64,000 nucleotides of DNA from Pseudoalteromonas luteoviolacea (GTDB lineage: Bacteria; Pseudomonadota; Gammaproteobacteria; Enterobacterales; Alteromonadaceae), in assembly GCF_001750165.1 (NCBI RefSeq), contig NZ_CP015411.1, positions 1,640,001-1,704,000 of the forward strand. The letters run 5' to 3'. Shown in pieces: positions 45,390 to 54,652 of the stretch (position 1 is the stretch's first letter; every line of letters begins with the position of its first letter). The position numbers were made by a program, and so were the translations under genes. Below the pieces are notes generated by a model, which saw only the letters and a list, made by a program, of their open reading frames with translations, was not told the DNA's origin and did not search any database.

Positions 45390-47510
45390 ATGAAACCCCT
45401 AAACTATGCTTGTCGTTTAAGCGTACTGTCTCTTTCTCTTGCTGCTATTTTCTCTGCTCAAGCTCAAAACAGCATGGAAACAATCGAAGTTAAAGGTGAG
45501 CGCCAAGCTTATCGAGGTGAGTTTGTTCACCTTGAAACTCCTGAATCTATTTTTGAATTTGATGCTAAGTTAATTGAAAATACAGGTTTGACGGATCTGA
45601 CTGATGTACTAGATATGTCTGCGTCAGTGAGCCGTCAAAACAGTCTTGGTGGCCTGTGGGACAGCTATGCAATTCGTGGATTCTTTGGTGACGAAAACGT
45701 ACCAAGTAATTACCTAGTTAATGGCTTTAATGCTGGACGTGGTTTTTCTGGGCCGCGTGATGTGTCAGGTATTGAGCGTGTTGAAGTGTTAAAAGGGCCT
45801 AAAGCCGCGCTCTATGGTCGAGGTGAACCTGGCGGCTCTATCAACTTGGTGACTAAAAAAGCGTCATTTGAAGATGCGAGCTCGGTACAACTTACAGCTG
45901 GTAATCGCGCGCATCGCCGCTTCGAAGCCGATATCAACGCTGTTATCTCTGATGACGTTGCCGGTCGTTTTATTGGCTTTTATCAAGAAGAAGATAGCTT
46001 TCGTGACACCATAGAAACGCAAAAGCAGGGGATCATGGCTTCATTGGTGTTTGACCAAAGTGAACGTTCACGTATTTCTTATGACTTAGAATACGCTGAG
46101 CACGAGATCCCATTTGACCGCGGTATTATTGCCATTGGTGGTAATTTCGATTTTATGCCGATAGAACGTTTCTTGGGTGAACCAGGAGATGGTCCTACAA
46201 CTACGAGTGTACTCGGCCATCAGTTGCAGTGGACGTACGACCTTAATGACACATGGGAACTGAGCTCTGCTGTGGCATATCGTCAAACTGAACTAGATAG
46301 TATTTCCAGTGACGCGGAAATTGCGCCTCAATTCCAGAAGTTTTATCTTGATGGTCAAACTTTAGCGAGGCAGCATCGTGAGCGCCGTTATGATACAGAC
46401 CAATATGTAGTGCGCTTTGAAGTGGCTGGCGAGTTTGAAACGGGTTCAATAACACACAATATTATTGCTGGTATTGACTATGATAGGTTTGAATACGATA
46501 GAGCATATTTAGTTGCCAGAGGTGCGCCGTTAGCAACTAATCCATCAGATCAGGATATGTATGCCATCAATGTTCATAACCCTGTATATGGCCAAGTAAC
46601 GGCTGGCAAACGTTTACCAGCGATTGTTCGTCAGCAAAACCAATGGGCGACAGGTATTTATATTCAAAATCAAATCGAGCTGACGGATGCACTGCAAGTG
46701 CGTATCGGTGGTCGTTTTGATTCTATGAAGCAAACCTTAGATGATAAAGTTAAGAACTTTGAGACAGATCAGTCTGAAACGCGTTTCAGCCCGCAGCTAG
46801 GTGTGGTGTATCAAATAGCGAATAACTGGTCTGTATATTCTACTTACGGTGAGGGGTATCGTTTAAACTTTGGCGCTGATGTCAAAGGCAATACGTTCGA
46901 TCCAAATGAAACTGACTCTCTAGAGTTTGGTAGTAAATGGTCGTTATTAGACAATAATCTTGATATCACACTTGCATACTTTGACAGTGAGCAAAAAAAT
47001 ATCATCGTTGTTGATACCATATCCGGTGGTCAAAGTGCGATTGGTAAAGCGAGTAGTGCAGGTTATGAGTTAGATATTGCCGGACAATTGCCTGCTGATA
47101 TCGAAGTGAGATTTTCTTACATGTACCTAGATGCACAGGTAGAAGAAGATTATGTGGATACAGGGATTTATGCACCCATTAAAAAAGGGGACGACCTGTT
47201 AAACATTCCTGAAAACTCAGCAAGTTTGCAAATTAGCCAAGATTATTTGATCAGTGGTAACGCCTTGACTATCGGTGCAGGTCTTCAGTATGTGGATGAG
47301 AGACTAGGTCAGCGAGGTTCTGATTTTTACCTCCCTTCATACGTGACTGCTAACTTGTTTGCAAATTATGACATTAACGATCAGTGGGCGGTGAAAGCCC
47401 AAGTTCATAATGCCTTTGACCGTACACATTTCACTAACTCGTATACTCAGTTCTGGGTACAACCTGGTGAACCTCGTAAGGTTCTGTTGTCAACCTCTTA
47501 TAAGTTCTAA
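45390..47510 (+). CDS. TonB-dependent siderophore/metallophore receptor
   Basis: Outer-membrane receptor, 706 residues from ATG at 45390; a TTG two codons earlier is in frame. Signal peptide to about residue 26 (IFSAQA), TonB-box-like METIEVKG, plug (IRGFFGD, VEVLKGPKAALYGRGEPGGSINLVTKK) and a 22-strand-type barrel ending in LLSTSYKF with terminal Phe. The family includes siderophore receptors. Its position next to a nicotianamine-synthase-like gene suggests it takes up the metal-loaded product. Ribosome site AAAGGA. A Zur-like site lies just upstream. Confidence 0.88.
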   Translation: MKPLNYACRLSVLSLSLAAIFSAQAQNSMETIEVKGERQAYRGEFVHLETPESIFEFDAKLIENTGLTDLTDVLDMSASVSRQNSLGGLWDSYAIRGFFGDENVPSNYLVNGFNAGRGFSGPRDVSGIERVEVLKGPKAALYGRGEPGGSINLVTKKASFEDASSVQLTAGNRAHRRFEADINAVISDDVAGRFIGFYQEEDSFRDTIETQKQGIMASLVFDQSERSRISYDLEYAEHEIPFDRGIIAIGGNFDFMPIERFLGEPGDGPTTTSVLGHQLQWTYDLNDTWELSSAVAYRQTELDSISSDAEIAPQFQKFYLDGQTLARQHRERRYDTDQYVVRFEVAGEFETGSITHNIIAGIDYDRFEYDRAYLVARGAPLATNPSDQDMYAINVHNPVYGQVTAGKRLPAIVRQQNQWATGIYIQNQIELTDALQVRIGGRFDSMKQTLDDKVKNFETDQSETRFSPQLGVVYQIANNWSVYSTYGEGYRLNFGADVKGNTFDPNETDSLEFGSKWSLLDNNLDITLAYFDSEQKNIIVVDTISGGQSAIGKASSAGYELDIAGQLPADIEVRFSYMYLDAQVEEDYVDTGIYAPIKKGDDLLNIPENSASLQISQDYLISGNALTIGAGLQYVDERLGQRGSDFYLPSYVTANLFANYDINDQWAVKAQVHNAFDRTHFTNSYTQFWVQPGEPRKVLLSTSYKF

Positions 47511-47540
47511 AATAGACAGCAATATTTATAAGTCGTAATT

Positions 47541-47577
47541 AAATGCCTTGGCTAGTCTCCCAGCCAAGGCATTTTTT
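47541..47577 (+). terminator. Bidirectional terminator between TonB receptor and RND pump genes
   Basis: AAATGCCTTGGCT, eight-base loop, AGCCAAGGCATTTTTTT: 13-bp stem with T run, between convergent genes. The A run on the other side gives it activity in both directions. Confidence 0.9.
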
Positions 47578-50500
47578 TATGCGTTTTGTGATAGCAATTG
47601 GCGTCTCAGACCACTGAATATGCCTTTAATATCCTCCAACACCACATATAAACATGGCACCATAATTAAGGTGACAATGGTTGCAAAGAGGACAGAGAAA
47701 CTGAGGGATATAGCCGTTGGGATGACAAACTGTGCCTGAAGACTTGATTCAAACATGATGGGTACCAAACCTAAGAAAGTGGTGAGCGATGTTAATAAAA
47801 TGGCTCTGAAGCGGGAAACACCCGCTTGCACAACAGCATCTTTAATATCGAGGCCTGATGTTCGATTTTTATTGATCACATGTGTCATGACTAAAGAATC
47901 ATTGATCACCACACCAGCTGCTGCGATGATGCCAAAAATAGACATCATGCTTAAACTGTAACCTAAAATGAAATGCCCCCACAGCGCGCCTACGAAAGCA
48001 AAAGGGATAACTGACATCACGATGATAGGTTGTATATAGCTTTGAAGTGGTAGTGCTAATAATAAATAGACAACCAACAGGCCAACTATCGCGAAGCTAA
48101 CCACTTGGCTTTGCTCTTTACGTTGCTCAAGTAATGCGCCACCGAGTTGTGTCATAAGTGCTGGGTAGGAGGTTTTTAGTTTTGGTAAAACGGTCTCTTC
48201 AATCAATGTTGATACATCACTAATCGCGACTTGTTGTTCGTCAACATTGGCGCTAATCGTTATCACTTGATGCCCTTGCTCACGCGTGATCACAGAGATC
48301 CCCGGTACTTCTATGGTTTTAGCTATGTCTCCAAAGAACACTTGCTCACCGTTTGGTAAGGTAATGAGAGTTTGGTCGATTGTACTGACTTTCTCGCGGT
48401 CGGCCTGTGTACCTTTGACCATGAAAGTGACTTCTTGACCCTCTCGCATGACTCGCTGCAGCTCAATGCCATAGTATCGAGCAGATAGTTGTGTAATGAC
48501 ATCTTTAGCCGTAAGTTGTAACTGATGTGCTAACGGTTTTAGGTGTACTTGATACTCCGTTTGTGCGGCATCTAGTGACGAGAAGACACTATGAACACCT
48601 TCAACTTCATTGAGCCTATCAATGAAATCTTTACTGGCTAATTGCAATGTGGTGATGTCATGGGCAAAGAGTTGATATTGCAAGTCACCTTTTTCAGCAA
48701 TATCGATAACATCAGACTCAATGGTGAACTTTTTCACACCGGGAATTATGGGTAAGGCTGCTCGCCAGCGCCTTGCGAGCTCAAAGGTGTCAAACGGTCT
48801 CTCTGCTTCGGCCACTAAAGGCGTCACCACCTCTGCTTCGGTAAGATGATCAACTCGTGTATACATGGCATCGACCATGCTCTTTCCGGTTTCCGCTTGG
48901 ATTTCTTGTTCCACGCGTTTGATGACATTTTCAATTTGTGCAACGGCAGCGAGTGTTTGTGCCTCTGAAACATTGTGATTCATTTGAATATTAATTGAAG
49001 GGTAGTCGTGGGGAACCTTGGGTACAGGTGTAAAGCGCACTTGGCCGCTCAGTAATAAACTGACGGCAAAAACGAGCATACAGATAAATGCAGAGATCAT
49101 TGCGTAGCGATGGTGAATACATTTGTTTAGCAGTGGCGCATATCGCTTTTTTAGACCTTGTTGAAGTGCGTGATTAAAGCGCACTCGCCAATGTGTTTGT
49201 GGTAGCTCAGGTATAGGCGTAGAGGCTAAATGAGCCGGCAAGATAAGTTTTGATTCAATGAGGCTGAAGAATAAACACAAAATACACACGCCCGCGATGG
49301 CGATAAACTGCCCTGAATTAGGCCCAGTACTAAACATAAACGGCATAAATACTGCGATTGTGGTCAGTACGCCAAATGTGGCTGGCATGGCAACCTTTTG
49401 GGTACCTATTATGATTTGCTGATTGGAATGACCATGCTTTTCTATTTGATCGCAAATACTCTCGCCGATAACGATGGCATCATCGACGACAATACCCAAC
49501 ACCATGATAAAAGCAAACAGTGACACCAAATTCATGGTGACCCCAAAAAATGGCATTAGCCAAAACGCGCCAAGCATGGCAACGGGTAAGCCAAGCATCA
49601 CCCATATGGCTAAGCGTGTTCGCAAAAATACAGCCAGCACGATGAAGACCAAAATAGCACCTTGGGTAAGGTTGTTCAGCATCATGTTTAAACGCCCGTC
49701 CAAGTAATAGGTTACATCAACAAATTCGTAGAGACTAACCTCGTTTGGCAGTGTTTGACGCTTGCGTTCAATGTAAGGTTTTACGGTATCGACCACATCT
49801 GTCAGTGACTGCTCTTTTGCCGCCAGCACCATAATATAAAGCGCGCGTTGACCATTAAATCGACCTTGATTCAGTGATTCTCTAAAACCATCTTTGATGA
49901 CCGCAATATCTCTAAGATATACTTTTTCACCTAAAAGTCCGGTGAGAATTGGCACGTCAGCAATACCTAACCCGTTATATTGACGCTCTTCTAATCTCAG
50001 GTAAATGTTGCCACTGGCGGTTTTAATTTGTCCAGCAGACAGATTATCAGACTGGGCTTGCAGTGCCGTGACCACTTGCGCCAGTGTTAAGTTGTACTCT
50101 CTTAGCTTATTTGGCTCTATTTCTATTGCTACTTCGTAATCAGGCATGGCAGATAGATCGACATGAGAGATCCCTTTTAGCTGCAATAACTCGTCTCTCA
50201 TTTCATCACCGAGTGTTTTCAATGCAAGTGGATCATCTAGACCTGATACCACAACGCTAATGGCGCGCTGTCTCTGAACATTTTCGTAAACAAGCAAGGG
50301 TTCCATATTGACTGGGAAGGTGGCGATACTGTCGAGCTTGAGTTTGATTTCATCGAGCCGAGAAGCGACGTGTTCATTATTATGTAGTTGAATCTCGATA
50401 TGGCCTCGAGAGGCAGAAGCGGTGCTGATCACACGTTTAATACCTACTTGAGGCTTAAGTGCTTGCTCGATTTTGATGAGAATATTCTCTTCGATTTCCT

Positions 50501-50681
50501 TTGCTGATGCGCCAAGTTGCACAGCTCTAATGGTGATTTTATTGTTGTCAGAAATCGGAAAAGTCTGTCGTTGAATACTGTTGTAGCCCAATAAACCCAT
50601 ACATACAATCAGTAGTAACAATAAGTTAGCTGCGACAGGATGATTTACAAAATAGCCTATCAGACCTTGTTGCTGACTCAT
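47577..50681 (-). CDS. RND efflux permease (AcrB superfamily)
   Basis: Inner-membrane proton-driven exporter of 1034 residues. Twelve predicted helices (first at about 13-33; the TM4 proton-relay acidic pair in VLGIVVDDAIVIGES), two large periplasmic loops, and the paired GxxxN/S helices. Start ATG at 50681 overlaps the stop of the adaptor gene (ATGA), so they are cotranscribed and probably assembled in equal amounts. The pair, with a TolC-type channel encoded elsewhere, could export a periplasmic metallophore; pseudopaline export by MexAB-OprM in Pseudomonas aeruginosa is the precedent. Heavy-metal or drug efflux are alternatives. Confidence 0.85.
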   Translation of the reverse strand: MSQQQGLIGYFVNHPVAANLLLLLIVCMGLLGYNSIQRQTFPISDNNKITIRAVQLGASAKEIEENILIKIEQALKPQVGIKRVISTASASRGHIEIQLHNNEHVASRLDEIKLKLDSIATFPVNMEPLLVYENVQRQRAISVVVSGLDDPLALKTLGDEMRDELLQLKGISHVDLSAMPDYEVAIEIEPNKLREYNLTLAQVVTALQAQSDNLSAGQIKTASGNIYLRLEERQYNGLGIADVPILTGLLGEKVYLRDIAVIKDGFRESLNQGRFNGQRALYIMVLAAKEQSLTDVVDTVKPYIERKRQTLPNEVSLYEFVDVTYYLDGRLNMMLNNLTQGAILVFIVLAVFLRTRLAIWVMLGLPVAMLGAFWLMPFFGVTMNLVSLFAFIMVLGIVVDDAIVIGESICDQIEKHGHSNQQIIIGTQKVAMPATFGVLTTIAVFMPFMFSTGPNSGQFIAIAGVCILCLFFSLIESKLILPAHLASTPIPELPQTHWRVRFNHALQQGLKKRYAPLLNKCIHHRYAMISAFICMLVFAVSLLLSGQVRFTPVPKVPHDYPSINIQMNHNVSEAQTLAAVAQIENVIKRVEQEIQAETGKSMVDAMYTRVDHLTEAEVVTPLVAEAERPFDTFELARRWRAALPIIPGVKKFTIESDVIDIAEKGDLQYQLFAHDITTLQLASKDFIDRLNEVEGVHSVFSSLDAAQTEYQVHLKPLAHQLQLTAKDVITQLSARYYGIELQRVMREGQEVTFMVKGTQADREKVSTIDQTLITLPNGEQVFFGDIAKTIEVPGISVITREQGHQVITISANVDEQQVAISDVSTLIEETVLPKLKTSYPALMTQLGGALLEQRKEQSQVVSFAIVGLLVVYLLLALPLQSYIQPIIVMSVIPFAFVGALWGHFILGYSLSMMSIFGIIAAAGVVINDSLVMTHVINKNRTSGLDIKDAVVQAGVSRFRAILLTSLTTFLGLVPIMFESSLQAQFVIPTAISLSFSVLFATIVTLIMVPCLYVVLEDIKGIFSGLRRQLLSQNA

Positions 50682-51850
50682 TGCTTAACTCCTTTACCTG
50701 CCAATTGCACAGTGGAAGCCTGTAGATTGACCTGCATGCCATGTTGTGGATATTCAGGTAATTGAGTGACTAGCTGGTAATGTGTTTCAAGCGGCGCTTG
50801 TATTAGCACGAAATCCTGCTCTTTACGAATTATGGGCGCTACATGCTTTGCAAGAACCTGGTCTGAATCTAGAAGCCACACGGCGTTATTTTTGAGTTGA
50901 GCTTGTGGAACTTTAAGTACATTGTTCAGTGTGACACCGTTTACTTTTGCTTCTACAAACTGACCAAAATATAGTGGGTTGTGAGTTGTGTATAGAGCGT
51001 AAGGATCATTAATTCTAATTACATAATACGCCATACGTGTTTGTTCACTGAATCGGCCAAGGTGTCGTGTTAAAGTACCTGTACGAAGTGCACCTTGTGC
51101 ACTTACTTGAACATTTTCAAGCGGTAGAGCAGGTAGGAATGAGCGGTCAAATCCAGCTATTGGAACATGGATCTCGCCATAATTTAAATTAATCAACTGA
51201 CCAAGTGCTTGTGTTTTAGAGACTACTTGACCTAGACCTGTCTTGCGGCTGGCGATCAGCGCATCAAATGGTGCATAGTACGCTGTTCTAGATAAGTTTT
51301 TGTTGGCCATTTCTAGGCTAGCTTGTGCTGCTTTTAAACGTGCTTTGGCACTTTCAACTTGCGGTTTTCTGAGCGCTAAGGCTGTGCTGTTCGGATTGTG
51401 TGCCCATTCTTTTTTGGCAACGGCTGCTTTTGCAAGCTCTTCTGAAAGGTTAGCTTTTGCAAGCGCGAGGTTAGCCTGTTTATCCTTCACTTCAGTTTCG
51501 TAATCAAATGGGTCTAGCTTTGCCAAGAAATCTCCCTTTTTAACGATGCCACCTTCAACAAACTTGTCATTTAGCCATGTTATTTTCCCATTGAGCTCAA
51601 AGGCGACATCAGTCTTCTCAGCCGGTTGCAATACGCCAGACAATGAAATCTTTGTTTGATAATTAACAATAGTAAGAGGCTGTGCAATGACCTTGGGTCG
51701 GGTGTCTAAAGGAGGGGTTAATTCGACTTCTTTTTTACCAAAAAAGATCAGGGCTGCACATGCAGAACCACCTAAAATTAATACAGCAAGCAAGACGAGT
51801 AAACGCCTTGTATGTGTATGATAATAAGACTTATTTTTATTTATTGCCAT
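50678..51850 (-). CDS. HlyD-family periplasmic adaptor of an RND pump
   Basis: Membrane-fusion protein of 390 residues: N-terminal membrane anchor (about 16-36, LVLLAVLILGGSACAALIFFG), barrel-sandwich lipoyl domain (LSGVLQPAEKTDVAFELNGKI), helical hairpin (about 115-195), and beta domains to the end. The overlapping permease gene confirms its role. It is divergent from the nicotianamine-synthase-like gene, so the Zur-like site at 51969 may control both. Ribosome site AGAGTC is weak. Confidence 0.85.
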   Translation of the reverse strand: MAINKNKSYYHTHTRRLLVLLAVLILGGSACAALIFFGKKEVELTPPLDTRPKVIAQPLTIVNYQTKISLSGVLQPAEKTDVAFELNGKITWLNDKFVEGGIVKKGDFLAKLDPFDYETEVKDKQANLALAKANLSEELAKAAVAKKEWAHNPNSTALALRKPQVESAKARLKAAQASLEMANKNLSRTAYYAPFDALIASRKTGLGQVVSKTQALGQLINLNYGEIHVPIAGFDRSFLPALPLENVQVSAQGALRTGTLTRHLGRFSEQTRMAYYVIRINDPYALYTTHNPLYFGQFVEAKVNGVTLNNVLKVPQAQLKNNAVWLLDSDQVLAKHVAPIIRKEQDFVLIQAPLETHYQLVTQLPEYPQHGMQVNLQASTVQLAGKGVKQ

Positions 51851-51968
51851 GAAAAAAGACTCTGTCTGTATTTATTTTAATCGTAAATTTTGTGTTGCTC
51901 AATTATCTAAGTTACTAAGCTAAATAAAATTATTCAACGCAATTGGTTTACATCAAGGTTACTTGTAA

Positions 51969-51986
51969 GATATGTTATAACATAAA
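51969..51986. promoter_or_regulatory. Zur-like operator in the divergent HlyD/nicotianamine-synthase spacer
   Basis: GATATGTTATAACATAAA contains the 12-bp perfect palindrome ATGTTATAACAT and matches GATATGTTATAACATATC at 16 of 18 positions. It lies 29 bases before the synthase ATG and 118 bases before the HlyD start. Confidence 0.6.
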
Positions 51987-52014
51987 ACAGGGACAATATA
52001 GTAAATTCTTAGTT

Positions 52015-52836
52015 ATGAATATTTCAAATCAGGCACTCATTCACGCGACGCAAATTGTGGATGGGTTTCAACACATCAAGTCAATGTCCGCACTTGAAAT
52101 CACGCCAGACAATATGGCAACTTTCCATCAGTTTTTAGACTTGCTTTCGAACGAGCATGGCAGTGAGTTTGCAGACAATGTGTTAGCCCAGCCGGAGATC
52201 CAAGCGATTAAACCGGGGATCCAACAGCTGTTCAGCCAAGCATCAAGTTTGTATGAGCGACATTGGGCGCAGCGTATTGTCGACAGTGATGATGCTAAGC
52301 ACACTTTGAGCGAAGAGTATCCGTATTACAAACATTACCAACGCGCTACCGGTATGGAGATAAATGCCATACATTCACTGGCTGAATTTCCGGTCAACAA
52401 GGTGTTGATGGTGGGCTCTGGTGCGTTGCCATTGACAACTTTGGCATTACACAAAAGTGGGTTACAGGTTGATAACCTAGATATCAATGGTCCAGATCTC
52501 ATACTTGGTCAGCAGGTATGTGGTGCGCTTTCTCCAGAACATCAGATGACCTTCATTCACAATGATATTTGTGCGCAAGGTAACTTGGCGCAATATGATG
52601 TGATTTGGTTGGCAGCACTGGTAGGTGATGAATCGCTGAAAGAAAAGATAATTAGTCACTTATACTCACAGATGAAACCAGGTGCACTGTTAGTAGTGCG
52701 TACAGCATATAATTTGCGTACGTTACTATATCCGAGCATTGATGAACAAGGCTTGGCACCATTTCAGCTGAAGTTAAAAATCCAAACTTACGCGGATAAC
52801 TTCCATTCAATTTTGATAGCGCATAAGCCTGAATAA
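52015..52836 (+). CDS. cntL: Nicotianamine synthase family enzyme (CntL-like)
   Basis: Aminobutyrate-transferring enzyme that uses SAM, predicted cytoplasmic, 273 residues from ATG at 52015. Family marks: the segment ERHWAQRIV then EEYPYYKHYQRATGMEIN (near residue 100) and the SAM-binding VLMVGSGALPLTTLAL (Gly134-Ser-Gly), then DNLDINGPDL and the YDVIWLAALVG and GALLVVRTAYNLRTLLYP blocks. These match the architecture of plant and bacterial nicotianamine synthase, including CntL of staphylopine and pseudopaline pathways. No opine dehydrogenase or racemase gene is in the window. First gene of an operon with MFS and hot-dog genes. Specific product unknown. Confidence 0.85.
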   Translation: MNISNQALIHATQIVDGFQHIKSMSALEITPDNMATFHQFLDLLSNEHGSEFADNVLAQPEIQAIKPGIQQLFSQASSLYERHWAQRIVDSDDAKHTLSEEYPYYKHYQRATGMEINAIHSLAEFPVNKVLMVGSGALPLTTLALHKSGLQVDNLDINGPDLILGQQVCGALSPEHQMTFIHNDICAQGNLAQYDVIWLAALVGDESLKEKIISHLYSQMKPGALLVVRTAYNLRTLLYPSIDEQGLAPFQLKLKIQTYADNFHSILIAHKPE

Positions 52837-52841
52837 AACCT

Positions 52842-54113
52842 ATGTCAATTTTCACTTCTTACTTCAAGCTAACGGCAGAATATCGGTGGATGCTGATTGC
52901 TGCATTTGTTTTCAACCTCGGCTTTTACATGCTGATCCCGTTTTTAGCGGGTTACTTAAAACAAGACCTGTTATTAAGCGCAACATTGGTTGGCGTGGTA
53001 TTAGGTGTACGTTCATTTTGTCAACAGGGGTTATTTCTTGTTGGCGGCTTGCTGGCCGATTTATTTGGTGAGAAAAAGCTGATTGTTATTGGCTGTTTAC
53101 TTCGTTCGGTTGGCTTTTGTCTGTTCTTGTTCTCTGACATTACGGCATTGTTATTTCTCGCGGCATTTTTGACTGGATTTGCAGGGGCACTGTTTACCCC
53201 TGCGGCGCAGGCTTATTTTTCAAAACAGAACGTGCTCAGCCGTGCGCAAATGTTTTCTCTTGTTGGTGTTGCGAGAAACGGAGGGGAGCTGTTGGGCCCG
53301 GTGTGCGGCGTACTTTTACTGAGTATTAGCTTTGATATTTTATGTATTATATCAGCGTTACCGTTTGCATTATTTGCTGTGGTATTCACAGTCTTGATCC
53401 CTGAACGTCAGCAAAAAGAAAAACAGGACGGGGATACAAAACCATCAGCGACGTCTCAAGGCGGCGGTGTGAAAGCGATGGTCGCAGGCGTATTGGGAAA
53501 TCGTGCGTTTTTAACGTTTTCGGCCGTGATGGCAGGGTATTTTATGCTGATCAATCAGATCTCCTTTGCTATTCCGATGCATATTGTTGAACAGCAAGGT
53601 ACGGCGAAAGATGTGGCCTGGGTTTTAACCTTGTGTGCTCTGATCTCGATATTTTTACAATTTCCTGTCACAAAGTTATGTGAGCGTTGGCTAACGCCCA
53701 CTAAGTGGATAAGTATTGGCATTGCATTGATGGGATTGTCGTTCGCAACGTTAATACCTAGTTGGCCCTATGAGCAGGGGGTGTTGTACTACTTACCACT
53801 TAGCTTACTCGCTGTCATTTTTACAGTAGGCACTATGGTGAGTTTCCCGTTCATTATGAGTCAGATCTCTGAGTTGGCAAAAGACAAATCTGTCGCCACT
53901 CATTATGGCTTTTTTTATCTATTTGCTGGGGTTGGTTTGATAGCTGGTAGTAGCGTTGTTGGTGTCGCATTTGACCTGTCAAATATCAGCGAACACTTAG
54001 CATGGTATTGCTTAATTTTAATTGGCCTTGTCACGGCGTTACTAAATTTGGCGTTAAGTACTTCATCGACTCAAGAAGACGAAAGTCAATCAACCAGCCC
54101 TTCTACCCATTAA
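52842..54113 (+). CDS. MFS transporter, probable inner-membrane metallophore exporter
   Basis: Inner-membrane carrier of 423 residues with 12 predicted helices, an N-terminal VLGVRSFCQQGLFLVGGLLADLFGEKKL (MFS motif A) and a central loop rich in charge and Ser. Only five bases separate it from the synthase gene, so translation is coupled. In Staphylococcus aureus staphylopine is exported by an MFS protein (CntE), which supports the idea that this protein moves the product to the periplasm; the RND pump could then pass it outward. It could also be a drug exporter by family. Confidence 0.82.
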   Translation: MSIFTSYFKLTAEYRWMLIAAFVFNLGFYMLIPFLAGYLKQDLLLSATLVGVVLGVRSFCQQGLFLVGGLLADLFGEKKLIVIGCLLRSVGFCLFLFSDITALLFLAAFLTGFAGALFTPAAQAYFSKQNVLSRAQMFSLVGVARNGGELLGPVCGVLLLSISFDILCIISALPFALFAVVFTVLIPERQQKEKQDGDTKPSATSQGGGVKAMVAGVLGNRAFLTFSAVMAGYFMLINQISFAIPMHIVEQQGTAKDVAWVLTLCALISIFLQFPVTKLCERWLTPTKWISIGIALMGLSFATLIPSWPYEQGVLYYLPLSLLAVIFTVGTMVSFPFIMSQISELAKDKSVATHYGFFYLFAGVGLIAGSSVVGVAFDLSNISEHLAWYCLILIGLVTALLNLALSTSSTQEDESQSTSPSTH

Positions 54114-54127
54114 GTAAGGAATATCAA

Positions 54128-54580
54128 ATGATTCATCTCACCCCACAACAACAGCGTGCGTATATGTCTGACTATTTAGAGAATGGTTGGCGTGAAGAGC
54201 GCATGTCGTTTAGTTCAGTATCTTTGGAGCCGGGTTATATCGATGGCAGAATTAACGTTGAGCACTTTCAAATGCCAGGAGACGGGCAGTTTCACTTCAG
54301 TGCGCAAAGCGCAATGATTTGGATTTCACAGCTAGGGATTATATACGGCTGTTGGGATAACCAACTCACTGAAAAAGCAGGTGAAGTGTATTTACGAGAT
54401 TTAGACATTAAATTTAAGCGTACAATTAATACAACCGAAGAAGTGCGCTTTGAAGGCTTTTTCCCGAAACATTGCAAAAAACAGCTATCAAAAGACCTTA
54501 TGTACTACAAAAATGCACAAATTCACGTTGAAGGCGGAGCATTTACGGGGACTGCTAGTTTCCTAGTCCCATTAAGTTAA
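54128..54580 (+). CDS. Hot-dog-fold protein, 150 residues, in the metallophore operon
   Basis: Starts MIHLTPQQQRAYMSDYLENG behind AAGGA, 14 bases after the MFS stop. The pattern (a helix around FSAQSAMIWISQLGIIYGC and strands ending GGAFTGTASFLVPL) is that of hot-dog thioesterases/dehydratases such as FabA/FabZ-like or FcoT-like enzymes. The catalytic residues are not assignable by eye. In this operon it may modify the product (acyl transfer, hydrolysis) or act on an ACP-bound intermediate. Could also be a stand-alone thioesterase. Confidence 0.6.
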   Translation: MIHLTPQQQRAYMSDYLENGWREERMSFSSVSLEPGYIDGRINVEHFQMPGDGQFHFSAQSAMIWISQLGIIYGCWDNQLTEKAGEVYLRDLDIKFKRTINTTEEVRFEGFFPKHCKKQLSKDLMYYKNAQIHVEGGAFTGTASFLVPLS

Positions 54581-54610
54581 ATGATAAATGTTTCTATTTA
54601 ATCAACAAAT

Positions 54611-54628
54611 GTTATGTTATAACTAAGC
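54611..54628 (+). promoter_or_regulatory. Zur-like operator upstream of the ABC genes
   Basis: GTTATGTTATAACTAAGC holds the core GTTATAAC and matches GATATGTTATAACATATC at 14 of 18 positions. It lies after the hot-dog gene and about 115 bases before the ABC start, just upstream of the structured leader at 54653. Confidence 0.5.
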
Positions 54629-54652
54629 AATATTATTAGAGTTATCTATTTT

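Noticed and set aside
50678..51850. Drug-efflux only interpretation of the HlyD/RND pair
   Set aside because: Not excluded, but the shared divergent promoter region with the synthase gene and the Zur-like site make a role in the metallophore system more likely.
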